From contig CAZSGE010000001.1 in the NCBI GenBank assembly GCA_964606325.1, forward strand, positions 1-64,000: a stretch of 64,000 nt of DNA, in the 5' to 3' direction. Position numbers and translations under genes: made by a program. The DNA comes from Berkiella sp964606325. GTDB taxonomy: Bacteria > Pseudomonadota > Gammaproteobacteria > Berkiellales > Berkiellaceae. Below are positions 54,220 to 63,217 of the stretch, piece by piece. The notes below the pieces were generated by a model. The model saw nothing but the letters and a program-made list of their open reading frames with translations. It ran no database searches and was not told the origin of the DNA. Position 1 is the stretch's first letter; the number at the start of each line of letters is the position of its first letter.

Positions 54220-54978
54220 TTAAGATTGAGGCTTTTCTTTAAAAGATAAGATTTCACCACCTGCAACTTGTTTTCCACGACGTGATTGCGCCATTTTAAC
54301 AGGTAAATAATCCAATTTTTTTGCAAACCACATGGTCGTGCGATGTCCTTTGCGAGAAATATGCTCTACTTTAACAGTATCAAGTGCACCGATTTTAGTA
54401 TTGATGCGCTCTTCGCCCAAAATAACAAAGTTATAATTTTTCAGCTTATCATGCTCTGCAACCATAAAATTCAGCGCAGTGTTGCCACTGAGCAAAGCTT
54501 GGCGCAAGCAAAGTGTTTGAGTCAGTTTATCCTGAGTACCTTGCGTTATGCCCGTTTCCCAATGCTCTGGTGTATGTGGATTGCGCACTTTAAGTGACTG
54601 CCAGTCAAAAGCCACATTACCTTTTTTATGTCGCGGACCTTCTTGTATATTGTAATAATAGTTCTGTGGCAAAATTTCGCCACGTTGCCAAGTAAAGTCG
54701 GAACTTTCTACAGAATGATAAGGTAAAAGCCGTAGATTTGGCTCGGTTCGTGCTTCAAAATGATAATTTCCATTTTTGAGCCGCGAGAGTTTATGCACGG
54801 ACTCGCCTGAATAGATCCCTAGCCAATTGACAGTGTAATGAGCTTCATATTCCGCTAATGGAAATCCATTGAGATCTTCTCTGACATAAGCTTTGACACT
54901 CGTGCTCATGGTCCAGATAAGGATAGCGACAACACTTGTAAAGAAGAAGAAATTGAGCTTTGATTTTTGGTTTCTCAA
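54220..54978 (-). CDS. DUF3108-family exported protein
   Basis: A 252-residue protein with an N-terminal membrane segment or signal peptide (FFFFTSVVAILIWTMSTSV) followed by the DUF3108 fold: FPLAEYEAHYTVNWLGIYSG, ARTEPNLRLLPYHSVESSDF, and TTMWFAKKLDYLPVKM near the end. The family is periplasmic or envelope-associated, of unknown role. I place the start at a TTG (54978) that overlaps the purN stop TGA as TTGA; an ORF extending to 55119 lies wholly inside purN. The TTGA overlap suggests translation by re-initiation. Confidence 0.82.
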   Translation of the reverse strand: MRNQKSKLNFFFFTSVVAILIWTMSTSVKAYVREDLNGFPLAEYEAHYTVNWLGIYSGESVHKLSRLKNGNYHFEARTEPNLRLLPYHSVESSDFTWQRGEILPQNYYYNIQEGPRHKKGNVAFDWQSLKVRNPHTPEHWETGITQGTQDKLTQTLCLRQALLSGNTALNFMVAEHDKLKNYNFVILGEERINTKIGALDTVKVEHISRKGHRTTMWFAKKLDYLPVKMAQSRRGKQVAGGEILSFKEKPQS

Positions 54979-55649
54979 CTTACTATTCCCTTTTTCATAG
55001 TAGGTAAAGACAACTGCTGGCCCAGCGGTGGTAGCCGCTTGCCATCTAATGTAACAACATTTTGCGTATACTTTAAGCGATTTTGTGCAAACCAGATGAC
55101 GATCTGTGGATATAACCAATGTTCTGCTTGTAATACCCGAAGTGAAAGGGTGTTTTCATCATCCTGCGGCTCAACTGGAACCTTTATCTGCGCAATTATT
55201 GGGCCACCGTCTAACTCAGCTGTTACAAAATGAACACTGGCGCCATGTTCCTTGTCACCTGCTTCTAATACACGCTGGTGTGTGTGTAACCCTTTGTATT
55301 TAGGTAGTAATGAGGGGTGTATATTGAGTAATTTCCCCTGATAATGGTTAACAAAATCACTTGATAACACGCGCATAAAACCCGCTAATAAAATCAGATC
55401 GGGCTGATAAGCGTCGATGCTGATGCGCAAAGCATTTTCGAAAAGCGCGCGATTTTCAAAATCGACATGCGAAACTGTCGTGGTGGGGATTTTGGCAAGT
55501 TGCGCTCTTTGCAAACCATAAGCATCAGGCCTGTGACTAATCACGCCCACAATGTGTGCATCCAATGCCATGGTTTGATTGTCTATGAGTGCTTGCAGAT
55601 TGCTCCCATTACCACCAATAAGTACGACACATCGGCATTTAGACGTCAT
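54975..55649 (-). CDS. purN: Phosphoribosylglycinamide formyltransferase
   Basis: The 224-residue enzyme has LIGGNGSNLQALID near the start (phosphate loop; the usual ISGxGSN is LIGGNGSN), GFMRVLSSDFV, catalytic NIHPSLLPKYKG and HGASVHFVTAELDGGPII. It transfers formyl from 10-formyl-THF to GAR, step three of purine synthesis. It overlaps purM by 11 bases and DUF3108 by 4. Confidence 0.95.
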   Translation of the reverse strand: MTSKCRCVVLIGGNGSNLQALIDNQTMALDAHIVGVISHRPDAYGLQRAQLAKIPTTTVSHVDFENRALFENALRISIDAYQPDLILLAGFMRVLSSDFVNHYQGKLLNIHPSLLPKYKGLHTHQRVLEAGDKEHGASVHFVTAELDGGPIIAQIKVPVEPQDDENTLSLRVLQAEHWLYPQIVIWFAQNRLKYTQNVVTLDGKRLPPLGQQLSLPTMKKGIVS

Positions 55650-56679
55650 CAGAAAACTCTACGCCATTTTGTGTCCGCGCTTTGATATGTCCAATGATCC
55701 AAGCGCTCTCACCTTGTTCGCGTAAAATATTAAGGGCTTTTTGTGCATTTTCTTTTTGCACACAAACCACCATACCAACGACACAATTTAAGGTGCGTCT
55801 TAATTCGAAAGTACTGAGTTGCCCCATTTCTTGTAACCAATGGAAAACAGCAGGCATTTTCCAAGAATCACAATCAATAAAAGCAGACAAGTCGTCTGAT
55901 AAAATTCTGGGAATATTATCAATAAAACCGCCACCGGTAATATGTGCTGCGCCTTTGAGTAATTTCTCTTTAGTGAGTGCGAGAAGAGATTTCACGTAAA
56001 TGCGGGTAGGTGTGAGCAAGTTTTCAATTAAAGGCTTGTTATCCAGAGTGGTGCTAAGTGAAATATTTTTGGTGTTAATAATATGACGAATCAAAGAATA
56101 TCCGTTTGAATGCGGACCACTCGAAGCTAAAGCTATTAATACATCATCTTGTTTAATGGTGCTACCATCGATGATATCTTCTTTTTCAGCAATGCCAACA
56201 CAAAAGCCAGCCAAATCGTAATCTTTTGCTTGATACATTCCAGGCATTTCGGCGGTTTCGCCTCCGATAAGCGCACAGTTTGCTTGTTTACAACCTTGTG
56301 CAATTCCGCTTATCACAGATGCAGCAACCTCAACCTCTAATTTTCCGGTGGCATAATAATCTAAAAAGAAAAGTGGCTCTGCGCCCATCACTACTAAATC
56401 GTTTGCGCACATCGCAACCAAATCGATACCAATGGTGTCATGCTGGTTCATCTCAATGGCTAAGCGTAATTTGGTACCTACGCCATCGGTTGATGAAACG
56501 AGGATAGGGTGGCGATACGCTTTTAAAGCGCTTAAGTCAAAGCAACCACCAAAACCACCAATGCCGCCCATGACGCCCGAGCGATGTGTTAAAGGAACAA
56601 TCTTTTTTATTTTATCTACTAACTCATTGCCGGCGTCGATATCAACGCCTGCTTGGCGATAGGTAAGTGGTTCAGACAT
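55639..56679 (-). CDS. purM: Phosphoribosylformylglycinamidine cyclo-ligase (AIR synthetase)
   Basis: A 346-residue PurM with the N-terminal YRQAGVDIDAGNELVDKIK, ATP-site STDGVGTKLRLA, GIDLVAMCANDLVVMGAEPLF, GGETAEMPGMY and ITGGGFIDNIPRIL. It converts FGAM to AIR in purine synthesis. Length matches the family. It is first of the operon purM-purN-DUF3108, with the small leader peptide gene at the end. Confidence 0.96.
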   Translation of the reverse strand: MSEPLTYRQAGVDIDAGNELVDKIKKIVPLTHRSGVMGGIGGFGGCFDLSALKAYRHPILVSSTDGVGTKLRLAIEMNQHDTIGIDLVAMCANDLVVMGAEPLFFLDYYATGKLEVEVAASVISGIAQGCKQANCALIGGETAEMPGMYQAKDYDLAGFCVGIAEKEDIIDGSTIKQDDVLIALASSGPHSNGYSLIRHIINTKNISLSTTLDNKPLIENLLTPTRIYVKSLLALTKEKLLKGAAHITGGGFIDNIPRILSDDLSAFIDCDSWKMPAVFHWLQEMGQLSTFELRRTLNCVVGMVVCVQKENAQKALNILREQGESAWIIGHIKARTQNGVEFSDDV

Positions 56680-56801
56680 GTTTTTGCGCCCAATTAGTGT
56701 AAAAATCGAGTGGCATATTCTAACAAATACCGAGCCCCTTGGCGAAGCATGCAGTTAAACAGGTTCAAAATGCTTGAAAGTTCTTAACTAGCAAGGGACT
56801 C

Positions 56802-56810
56802 TGGTATACT
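56802..56810 (+). promoter_or_regulatory. Extended -10 promoter of the DUF2066 gene
   Basis: TGGTATACT is an extended -10 (TG-G-TATACT) 37 bases before the ATG at 56847. TCTTAA at 17-base spacing is a weak -35. It would drive DUF2066, perM and hda, which follow with little or no spacing. Confidence 0.5.
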
Positions 56811-56846
56811 CTTTTCAGTCTATTTATAGGGGATTGGGGTCAGAAC

Positions 56847-58022
56847 ATGGTTAAAATTAAGCAACTACGGCTCCTTGCCAGCTTTGTTATCCTTTTTACC
56901 TCATCAGTGCTTTATGCTGCAGTGGTACCTCATTTGTATGATGTTACCATTCCTTGCGAATCACAATCCCAAGATGAATGGCAAAAATTAGCGCAATCTG
57001 GCCTAAGCCAAGTACTTGAGCGAATCAGTAACGAGACCGCAATGACACAAAATGCTCAAGTAAAGTATGCGCTCGAACATGCCGCAGATTATGTAGAACA
57101 ATTTAGTTATGAGGGCAATCAGCTCACGCTAAAATATAGTCCTGAGCTTGTTAATCAATTAGTTCAAAAAATGGGCCATGTTGTTTGGGGGCAGCGCCGA
57201 CCCAAAGTTGTGCTTTGGCTTGCCATCGAAGATAACAACCAACGTCGTTTAGTAGGCGTTGAAACCGATCCCACCTTACAAACTTACCTTGGCGATGTTG
57301 CGCGCAAAAGTGGGATCCCCCTGATTTTACCCTTGATGGATTTAGAAGATATGTCGGCCATCACCGTAACGGATGTGTGGGGGCAATTTCCCAGTGTGTT
57401 ACAACAAGCATCCTTGCGTTATGGCGCTCAAACCATTTTATTAGGACGAGTGATGCACAATAGCTCATCCTCACAATCGGCTTGGGAGGGAAGTTGGCAA
57501 TTGCTGGAAGGTGATTCACCAACCTGGAGAGTGCAAGGAAAAACATTAGAAGAAGTTTTAGCACAAGGCGTCACTGGTGCAAGCCGCTTCTTGAAAGCCA
57601 GTGCGAATCCAAATCTAAATCCAAATCCCGCCTCTGTTGAACCGCAACGTTATGGAAGCACGAAGCCGATTTTAATCGCTATAGAGGGAATAAACTCTTC
57701 TCATGATTTTGTCAAAGTGGAAGCTTATTTAAAAAGTTTAAGCCCGGTGAAAGATGTTAATATCCATCAATTATTGGGTGCCGTGGCGATTTTTGAAGTT
57801 ACGCTGCGCAATGAAGCGGCCCGTCATGCATTAGAACAAGCGCTGAGTATGGATCAACATCTTATTCCTGCACTGGGTAAGCACCAAGAAGTAGCTCATA
57901 TTGAATCTAGTTATCGCTGGGTGCCGATCGATGCAAATGCTCAGCCAACGATCAATACCTCAGATACGATGGACCAAAGCTCACTATCGAAGCCTTTATG
58001 GGAAGATGGAGATGAGGATTAA
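56847..58022 (+). CDS. DUF2066-family exported protein
   Basis: A 391-residue protein with a signal peptide (residues about 1-24, ending SVLYA) and the DUF2066 region about 30-260: LYDVTIPCESQSQDEWQKL, PKVVLWLAIEDN, VARKSGIPLILPLMDLED, and LRYGAQTILLGRV. The C-terminal ~120 residues are less conserved. The family is found next to purM and perM in gammaproteobacteria; its role is unknown, and an envelope location is likely. The gene after it starts 3 bases downstream. Confidence 0.85.
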   Translation: MVKIKQLRLLASFVILFTSSVLYAAVVPHLYDVTIPCESQSQDEWQKLAQSGLSQVLERISNETAMTQNAQVKYALEHAADYVEQFSYEGNQLTLKYSPELVNQLVQKMGHVVWGQRRPKVVLWLAIEDNNQRRLVGVETDPTLQTYLGDVARKSGIPLILPLMDLEDMSAITVTDVWGQFPSVLQQASLRYGAQTILLGRVMHNSSSSQSAWEGSWQLLEGDSPTWRVQGKTLEEVLAQGVTGASRFLKASANPNLNPNPASVEPQRYGSTKPILIAIEGINSSHDFVKVEAYLKSLSPVKDVNIHQLLGAVAIFEVTLRNEAARHALEQALSMDQHLIPALGKHQEVAHIESSYRWVPIDANAQPTINTSDTMDQSSLSKPLWEDGDED

Positions 58023-58025
58023 TTC

Positions 58026-59123
58026 ATGACGAATACACCTTTACAGCAATCACTGATTTTCGTAGCCATCCTTTTTAGCATTGTGTTGTTTGGTGCTTTT
58101 GTTTATCAGCTTGCCCCAGTCTTGACGCCATTTATGGTCGCTTTGGCGTTGGCGTATTTAACCGATCCGCTGGTAGAGTATTTAGCTCACAAATTAAAGA
58201 TGCCACGTACGTTGGCTGTGTGTGTTGTGTTTTTCGTTGTTATATTAGTTATCAGTATTGTGCTTTTAGTGCTGATACCTGGGCTGCAAAAGCAAATACT
58301 GTTACTGGCCGCCAAAATACCGCAATTAATGGAATGGCTGCAAAGTGGTCTTTTGCCAAAATTAACATCGCTCGGTATTGTAGAGCAAGATTTAGGTTTG
58401 GATGCGCTAAAAAGCACACTTTCAGAGCATATGACACAGGCAAGCGCCGCAGCCAAGTGGGTATGGAAAACCTTGTTTCACTCAGGGCTAGCCATCGCGC
58501 AAGGGCTTATGACATTGTTTATAGTTGTCATTTCCACCTTTTATTTGTTACGTGATTGGAAAAAGATTTTGCTCAATGTGCAATCTTTATTGCCACAAAA
58601 ATATGCACCAAGCATTATTAAAATTGCCAAGCAGTGCGATGTGGTATTAGCCACCTTTGTACGCGGCCAATTATCGGTGATGGTCTTTTTAGGTTGTTTT
58701 TACGGACTTGGATTGGCTTTAATTGGCGTAAATTTTTCGCTTCTGTTGGGCATGTTAGCAGGTTTATTAAGTATTGTGCCTTATCTTGGCAGTATTGTTG
58801 GATTAGGCAGCGCATTAGCCGTGGCTTATTTCCAATTTCCTACCATTTGGCCTGTGGTGGCTGTATTGGGGGTATTTGGTATAGGGCAATTTTTAGAAGG
58901 TTTTGTGATAACACCTCTTTTAATTGGTGATAAGTTAGGATTACATCCGGTTGTGGTGATTTTTGCTATTTTAGCAGGTGGCCATTTATTGGGTTTTGTC
59001 GGCGTTATATTGGCTCTGCCATTAACGGCTATTTTGGTTGTGATCATACGAGAATTTTTAGATCAGATCCCAAGCCCTGAGCCCAAAAAACTTGCTCATG
59101 CAAAGGGTACTCATGGCAAATAA
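58026..59123 (+). CDS. perM: AI-2E family membrane transporter (PerM-like)
   Basis: The 365-residue inner-membrane protein has about eight membrane segments: pairs at about 10-50, 60-90, a soluble loop 95-145, and a bundle from 150 to the end (LLGMLAGLLSIVPYLGSIVG and VVVIFAILAGGHLLGFVG are signature segments). The family includes the E. coli permease PerM and the AI-2 exporter TqsA; substrate not predictable. It overlaps hda by 11 bases, as in other gammaproteobacteria where perM and hda are linked. Confidence 0.88.
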   Translation: MTNTPLQQSLIFVAILFSIVLFGAFVYQLAPVLTPFMVALALAYLTDPLVEYLAHKLKMPRTLAVCVVFFVVILVISIVLLVLIPGLQKQILLLAAKIPQLMEWLQSGLLPKLTSLGIVEQDLGLDALKSTLSEHMTQASAAAKWVWKTLFHSGLAIAQGLMTLFIVVISTFYLLRDWKKILLNVQSLLPQKYAPSIIKIAKQCDVVLATFVRGQLSVMVFLGCFYGLGLALIGVNFSLLLGMLAGLLSIVPYLGSIVGLGSALAVAYFQFPTIWPVVAVLGVFGIGQFLEGFVITPLLIGDKLGLHPVVVIFAILAGGHLLGFVGVILALPLTAILVVIIREFLDQIPSPEPKKLAHAKGTHGK

Positions 59124-59823
59124 AGATCTCCATCCACAACAACTGCCGCTTGGCATTGGGTTGCGTGACGATTGCACCTTAGAAACTTATTACAGTGGTG
59201 ACAACCAGCAAATGTTAAAGCATTTGCAAATGGTTGCAAAAGCCAATGGCGAGCAATTTACGTTTTTATGGGGAAAAGAGGGGGTTGGTCGAACCCATTT
59301 ATTGCAAGGGGTGTGTAATGATGCATCACGTGCAGGCCAAGGTGCCGTTTATTTACCTTTAGCGGAGCTGCGTGATAATTCCCCCAAATTAGTTGATGGT
59401 TTAGAGCGCTTGAATGTGGTTTGTATCGATGATGTCGATGCCATCAGTGGAAATAGTGCTTGGGAAGAAGCATTGTTTCACCTTTTTAATCGCTTAAAAG
59501 CAGCAAATCATCATTTGGTTGTTGCAGCAAATTGTGCGCCTGCTTCGCTCTCTATCAAACTCGCCGATCTCAAATCACGCTTGGCGTGGGGTGTTACTTA
59601 TCAGATCCAACCTTTGGATGATGATCAATTAGTGGCAGCATTACAATTACGTGCAAAGCAACGCGGTTTAGAGTTATCCCAAGAAGTGGGATTATTTTTA
59701 GTGCGCCGTGCACTGCGTGCAATGCCTCATTTATATGAGCTGCTTGATAAATTAGATAGGGCCTCTTTGGCTGCGCAACGTCGTTTAACCATTCCTTTTG
59801 TGAAGTCAGTGCTCGATTTATAG
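59113..59823 (+). CDS. hda: DnaA-related replication inhibitor Hda
   Basis: The 236-residue protein is a DnaA-like AAA+ domain without the DNA-binding domain IV. The P-loop is GKEGVGRTHLLQ, followed by VVCIDDVDAISG (Walker B) and LKSRLAWGVTYQIQPL. A clamp-binding motif near the start (QQLPLGIGL) fits binding to the beta sliding clamp. Hda with the clamp stimulates hydrolysis of DnaA-ATP after initiation. AAAGGG precedes the ATG at 59113, inside perM. Confidence 0.92.
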   Translation: MANKDLHPQQLPLGIGLRDDCTLETYYSGDNQQMLKHLQMVAKANGEQFTFLWGKEGVGRTHLLQGVCNDASRAGQGAVYLPLAELRDNSPKLVDGLERLNVVCIDDVDAISGNSAWEEALFHLFNRLKAANHHLVVAANCAPASLSIKLADLKSRLAWGVTYQIQPLDDDQLVAALQLRAKQRGLELSQEVGLFLVRRALRAMPHLYELLDKLDRASLAAQRRLTIPFVKSVLDL

Positions 59824-59882
59824 CCTTTTTCTCCTCTTATCCTTGTCTCATAGACCTTTTATCCGAACTTCTCTGGTAATGG

Positions 59883-59911
59883 TTGAAATAAGTTAACCGC
59901 CCAAATAAACT
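59883..59911 (+). promoter_or_regulatory. Promoter of the 137-residue basic protein gene
   Basis: TTGAAA (59883-59888), 17 bases, TAAACT (59906-59911): five of six and four of six consensus matches. It lies 65 bases before the ATG at 59976. A CCTGGT/ACCAGG inverted repeat follows near 59927-59940, in the leader. Confidence 0.5.
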
Positions 59912-59975
59912 TCCCTCACCCCTGGTCAACCAGGCCTGGTTAACAATTAGTATTTATCAATGAGAGGTATTTATC

Positions 59976-60389
59976 ATGAGTTTGAATTGGATTAAAGAAA
60001 AAGCACAAGCTGCTAAAGATTACGTTTTGAACAACCCTAAGAAAGCTGCTGCTGTAACTGGTGTAATGGCTGTTGCTATTGCTACTGATACTGCACGTTT
60101 TATGAACAACCCAGTTGGTGTGACAGCTGAGCGTTTGGGCGCTACCGCATTAACAGCTGCTGCTGTTTATGCTGCTGAATTTGCTTACAACCGTATGCCA
60201 TCTATGCCAGCTATGCCTGCTTTGACATTTGGTCGTGGTAACAGCAACGTTCCAGCGATTGAAGCTAATCCTGAAGCTGCTCCTGAAGCTCCTGCTCGTC
60301 GTGGTCGTTCACCAAGAAGAAAAGATGCTGCTGAACAAAATGAAGCTCCTAAGAGAAGTTCTTCACGTCTACGTAACAAAAAACAATAA
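59976..60389 (+). CDS. Small alanine-rich protein with basic tail, probably highly expressed
   Basis: I do not recognise this 137-residue protein. It has a lysine-rich amphipathic start (MSLNWIKEKAQAAKDYVL), two weakly hydrophobic alanine-rich stretches (about 25-41 and 55-70), a proline/methionine segment (MPSMPAMPAL) and a strongly basic tail (RRGRSPRRK, then PKRSSSRLRNKKQ). Codons are unusually uniform (GCT for Ala, CGT for Arg, AAC for Asn, GGT for Gly), a mark of high expression that differs from the neighbouring genes. It has a good promoter, a GAGAGG ribosome site and a strong terminator. A nucleic-acid-binding or envelope-associated role is possible; the tail also resembles nuclear-localisation sequences. 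Confidence 0.72.
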   Translation: MSLNWIKEKAQAAKDYVLNNPKKAAAVTGVMAVAIATDTARFMNNPVGVTAERLGATALTAAAVYAAEFAYNRMPSMPAMPALTFGRGNSNVPAIEANPEAAPEAPARRGRSPRRKDAAEQNEAPKRSSSRLRNKKQ

Positions 60390-60411
60390 GTTTTACTTTA
60401 TTGTTGTTACT

Positions 60412-60441
60412 AAAAGAGGGCCCATTTGGGCCCTTTTTTTT
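60412..60441 (+). terminator. Rho-independent terminator of the 137-residue protein gene
   Basis: GGGCCC-ATTT-GGGCCC with flanking A:T pairs, followed by eight T residues, 22 bases after the stop codon. Confidence 0.92.
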
Positions 60442-60528
60442 TGCCTTCGGTCTAGATTCGCTGCCAATTATAGTAATATTTGGTTAGCATACTCATAACA
60501 AGCCAAACAAAGATCCTTGGGGTAAGTC

Positions 60529-61557
60529 GTGAAAACAATTGTAACTACACTTCGTCATTTAATGAATGCTGCCAACACACTTGGTAATACCCAAGCCAAA
60601 AAAGATAAAAAAGCGGGCCAAGCCTTCTTTGATAAACAAGCAAAGCTTGTAACCATTCTCAATTTAATTCAATCACTAGAAAAAGATTTAACTGATCATG
60701 CTGAAATAGGCTCTCACTCGCTCAATACTTTATTTAATGAAGCCAAAAACCAAATCAAATTAGCACTCAATGATTTAAAAGATGTAACCTATCCCAACAA
60801 AAAATTCGAAGAAGCCTTAAATACAGGTATTACCCAAAAAATCGATATGGCACATTTGCCGCTTAAAAACTTAAAACGTAATTTAGAACTTCGAAAAATA
60901 GCAGCCAAAGCGATTCAAGATAAAGCCCTTGATACAGCAGAGCAGATGCAAGCCTATAATAAGCTTTGTGAACAAGACGCTGCTATATTAGATATCATGC
61001 GAAAAAGTGCAGTTCATGCCAATCATGAATTGGATTTAGCAAATAAAAGATGGGCTAATTTCTTAAAGCAAGAACACAACGTAGAAGATTTACCAGAGCT
61101 GAAAGAACCCAAAAAACACGAACCACGTAAAAATCCGATGACGACTTTCTTTACTCCTTTACTTGATGCGACAAAAGATTTATTTAAATCTGTTACCGAT
61201 TCCAAATTTAAAAACCTCAAAGCACCCTTCATGAGCTTTTTAGGCAAAATTGCAAAACCCATACTTAGTTTTTTCACGAATCTATTAAAACCCTTATTTG
61301 GTGGCAGTGACAGCAAAGCACAAGAATTTGCTGACAATGCTGCAGATTTTGTGGTTGGTCTTGTTGATAATGTAATGACGTCATCTTCGAAGCAAAAAGC
61401 GCAAGATAAAGATTTAGCTGGTGAGCCCATCGTGCCTGCATTTAAAGCAAGTAAAGCAGCGCCAAAACCTGCTGCGCCAACACCTGCATCAAGCTCAACC
61501 TTCGATTTAGAAGAAATGGCAAAAATCGCCACTTCATTTTTCTCTCCTAAAAAGTAA
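60529..61557 (+). CDS. Helical lysine-rich protein of unknown function
   Basis: A 342-residue protein starting at GTG 60529. Residues 1-200 are alpha-helical with heptad-like leucines (LVTILNLIQSLEKDLTDHAE); about 205-275 has an amphipathic, phenylalanine-rich segment (KPILSFFTNLLKPLFGG) that could lie on a membrane; a proline/alanine linker follows (about 305-325), and the last residues are FDLEEMAKIATSFFSPKK. No signal peptide. The linker-plus-tail layout recurs in the next gene. A terminator follows closely, so it is an independent unit. Confidence 0.72.
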   Translation: MKTIVTTLRHLMNAANTLGNTQAKKDKKAGQAFFDKQAKLVTILNLIQSLEKDLTDHAEIGSHSLNTLFNEAKNQIKLALNDLKDVTYPNKKFEEALNTGITQKIDMAHLPLKNLKRNLELRKIAAKAIQDKALDTAEQMQAYNKLCEQDAAILDIMRKSAVHANHELDLANKRWANFLKQEHNVEDLPELKEPKKHEPRKNPMTTFFTPLLDATKDLFKSVTDSKFKNLKAPFMSFLGKIAKPILSFFTNLLKPLFGGSDSKAQEFADNAADFVVGLVDNVMTSSSKQKAQDKDLAGEPIVPAFKASKAAPKPAAPTPASSSTFDLEEMAKIATSFFSPKK

Positions 61558-61567
61558 TCCCCCACTT

Positions 61568-61592
61568 GCGAGCCACAGGGCTCGCTTTTTTT
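61568..61592 (+). terminator. Rho-independent terminator of the 342-residue protein gene
   Basis: Perfect arms GCGAGCC / GGCTCGC with loop ACAG, followed by seven T residues, starting 11 bases after the stop codon. Confidence 0.92.
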
Positions 61593-61707
61593 GCTCAAAA
61601 GAACAAAGCTAACCAACTTATTAAATCTTATTGTTTGACTTCGATCTCTTATTAAAATAAGCTGAGCGCCTATTTACATTGAATGGTGTGAGCCATTGGG
61701 AGAAAAG

Positions 61708-62577
61708 ATGTTAAATCAAATAAAAGAAGGTTTATTAGCTCAGCCTGAAAAAATTTACGCATTATTTAGCGCATCTATGCTAAGCGTTGGTATTATTTTT
61801 GGATTTAATTTAGGTGCTTTAGCATCGGTAGGTGCACTTGCTATTAGTTGCGCAGTTGGTTTGGCTAGCATTCCTGTTTTTCGGTTTGTGATTCAAATTG
61901 CAAAAAAACTCAAGTTGATGATGGATCATGTTGATGAAGTGGTCGTCAAAGCCAAAACTGAAATGGATGAGCTTAAAACATTAAAAGAAAGCTTAAAAAC
62001 AACACTCAATGAAGCAAATGAAACCTTAAGCGAATTAAAAAAAACTACCATACCAGAAGGTAACAAAGCCATTTCGGAAACCTCAAAAGCGGTAAAAGAG
62101 TTGCAAGTTTTAGTGGATGATATCTCCAAAAAAACATTACCTGCCATTAACTCAGTGGCTGGCGATGTTCATGACACCATGGAATTTGTGAACAGTGGTG
62201 CACAAACAGCAAGTACTTTATTGGCGCCAGTCACAGGAGCCGGTAAATTACTTCGCAAAGCGGGGAATATGGTAGGGTTAGGTCAAGGCGAAAAAGCGGT
62301 TAAACAACCAGAAGCTGAAGATCAGAGTAAAGCTATGGCACCTGTCACGCCTCAAAATGATTCTCCTCAAAAATCTAAACGAAAAGCGGTGGCAACGCGT
62401 GCCAAAAACAGTACAAAAGAAAAAGTGCCTGCGCAAAATGCACCTACACTGACAGTGCAACAGCGCAAAACCAAAAAAGATCAGGCTAAATTAAAAGAGA
62501 TAGCCAAAAAAACAACCGAGCAGGCGCCAACAGAAGAAGCAGCGCCAGGGTATTTAAGTTACTTTAAATTTTGGTAG
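61708..62577 (+). CDS. Membrane-anchored coiled-coil protein with lysine-rich tail
   Basis: The 289-residue protein from ATG 61708 (GGAG 6 bases upstream) has two close hydrophobic segments (about 15-60), a long coiled coil (about 65-145; LKTLKESLKTTLNEANETLS is a typical stretch) and a lysine/alanine/proline-rich, disordered C-terminus from about 205. The layout recalls DUF948-like proteins, with the coiled coil on one side of the inner membrane, but I cannot assign it firmly. TTGACT at 61635 with TAAGCT at 17-base spacing is a possible weak promoter. Its 3' end overlaps the convergent wrbA by 14 bases. Confidence 0.72.
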   Translation: MLNQIKEGLLAQPEKIYALFSASMLSVGIIFGFNLGALASVGALAISCAVGLASIPVFRFVIQIAKKLKLMMDHVDEVVVKAKTEMDELKTLKESLKTTLNEANETLSELKKTTIPEGNKAISETSKAVKELQVLVDDISKKTLPAINSVAGDVHDTMEFVNSGAQTASTLLAPVTGAGKLLRKAGNMVGLGQGEKAVKQPEAEDQSKAMAPVTPQNDSPQKSKRKAVATRAKNSTKEKVPAQNAPTLTVQQRKTKKDQAKLKEIAKKTTEQAPTEEAAPGYLSYFKFW

Positions 62578-63172
62578 CAAGCTGCTTGGCAAGCGTTGCC
62601 ACGCGTTTGCCAAGTGTTTTACAAACGGCTTTTTCATGTTCACTTAAAGGCGCCTTGCTATCCATACCCGCCACATGACTTGGGCCATACGGTGTGCCAC
62701 CAGTATGGGTTTCATTGAGGGCAGGCTCGCTATAAGGCACACCAACGATAAAGGCACCATGATGAAGCAAAGGCAACATCATGGTGAGTAAAGTGGCTTC
62801 TTGCCCACCATGTAATGAAGAAGTGGAAGTAAACACGCCCGCAGGAATATCAATTAACTTTCCTGAGATCCACAAATTTAAAGTTGAATCTACAAAGTGT
62901 TTTAAGGGCGCTGCCATATTCCCAAAACGAGTAGGACTACCTAAAATTAAACCCGAACATGCTTCAAGATCAGCCAGCGTGGCGAAGGGTGCGCCAGTAT
63001 CGGGCACAGGCGGTGCGGCGACTTCGGTAACAGGAGAAACCGGGGGAACCGTGCGGATTCTTGCGCTCATACCAGTAACGCTTTCTACGCCTCTGGCGAC
63101 TAAATCAGCCATCTGCGCCGTAGCGCCGTGGCGACTATAATAAACGATAAGCACATAGGGTGATTCAGTCAT
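62564..63172 (-). CDS. wrbA: NAD(P)H:quinone oxidoreductase, WrbA family
   Basis: The 202-residue flavodoxin-like protein has the FMN phosphate loop YYSRHGATAQMA near residue 12, LILGSPTRFGNMAAPLKHF, and STSSLHGGQEATLLTMMLPLLHHG, the WrbA signature. It reduces quinones by two electrons with NAD(P)H, avoiding semiquinone radicals. It is divergent from acyP with 45 bases between them. Confidence 0.92.
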   Translation of the reverse strand: MTESPYVLIVYYSRHGATAQMADLVARGVESVTGMSARIRTVPPVSPVTEVAAPPVPDTGAPFATLADLEACSGLILGSPTRFGNMAAPLKHFVDSTLNLWISGKLIDIPAGVFTSTSSLHGGQEATLLTMMLPLLHHGAFIVGVPYSEPALNETHTGGTPYGPSHVAGMDSKAPLSEHEKAVCKTLGKRVATLAKQLATKI

Positions 63173-63217
63173 GATAAAATCCCAAAACCATTATTTTAAC
63201 ATAGGTTCTAAAATCTG

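Noticed and set aside
61023..61616. 197-codon open frame antisense to the 342-residue protein
   Set aside because: It covers a terminator and lies opposite a well-formed gene; composition is that of a shadow frame.
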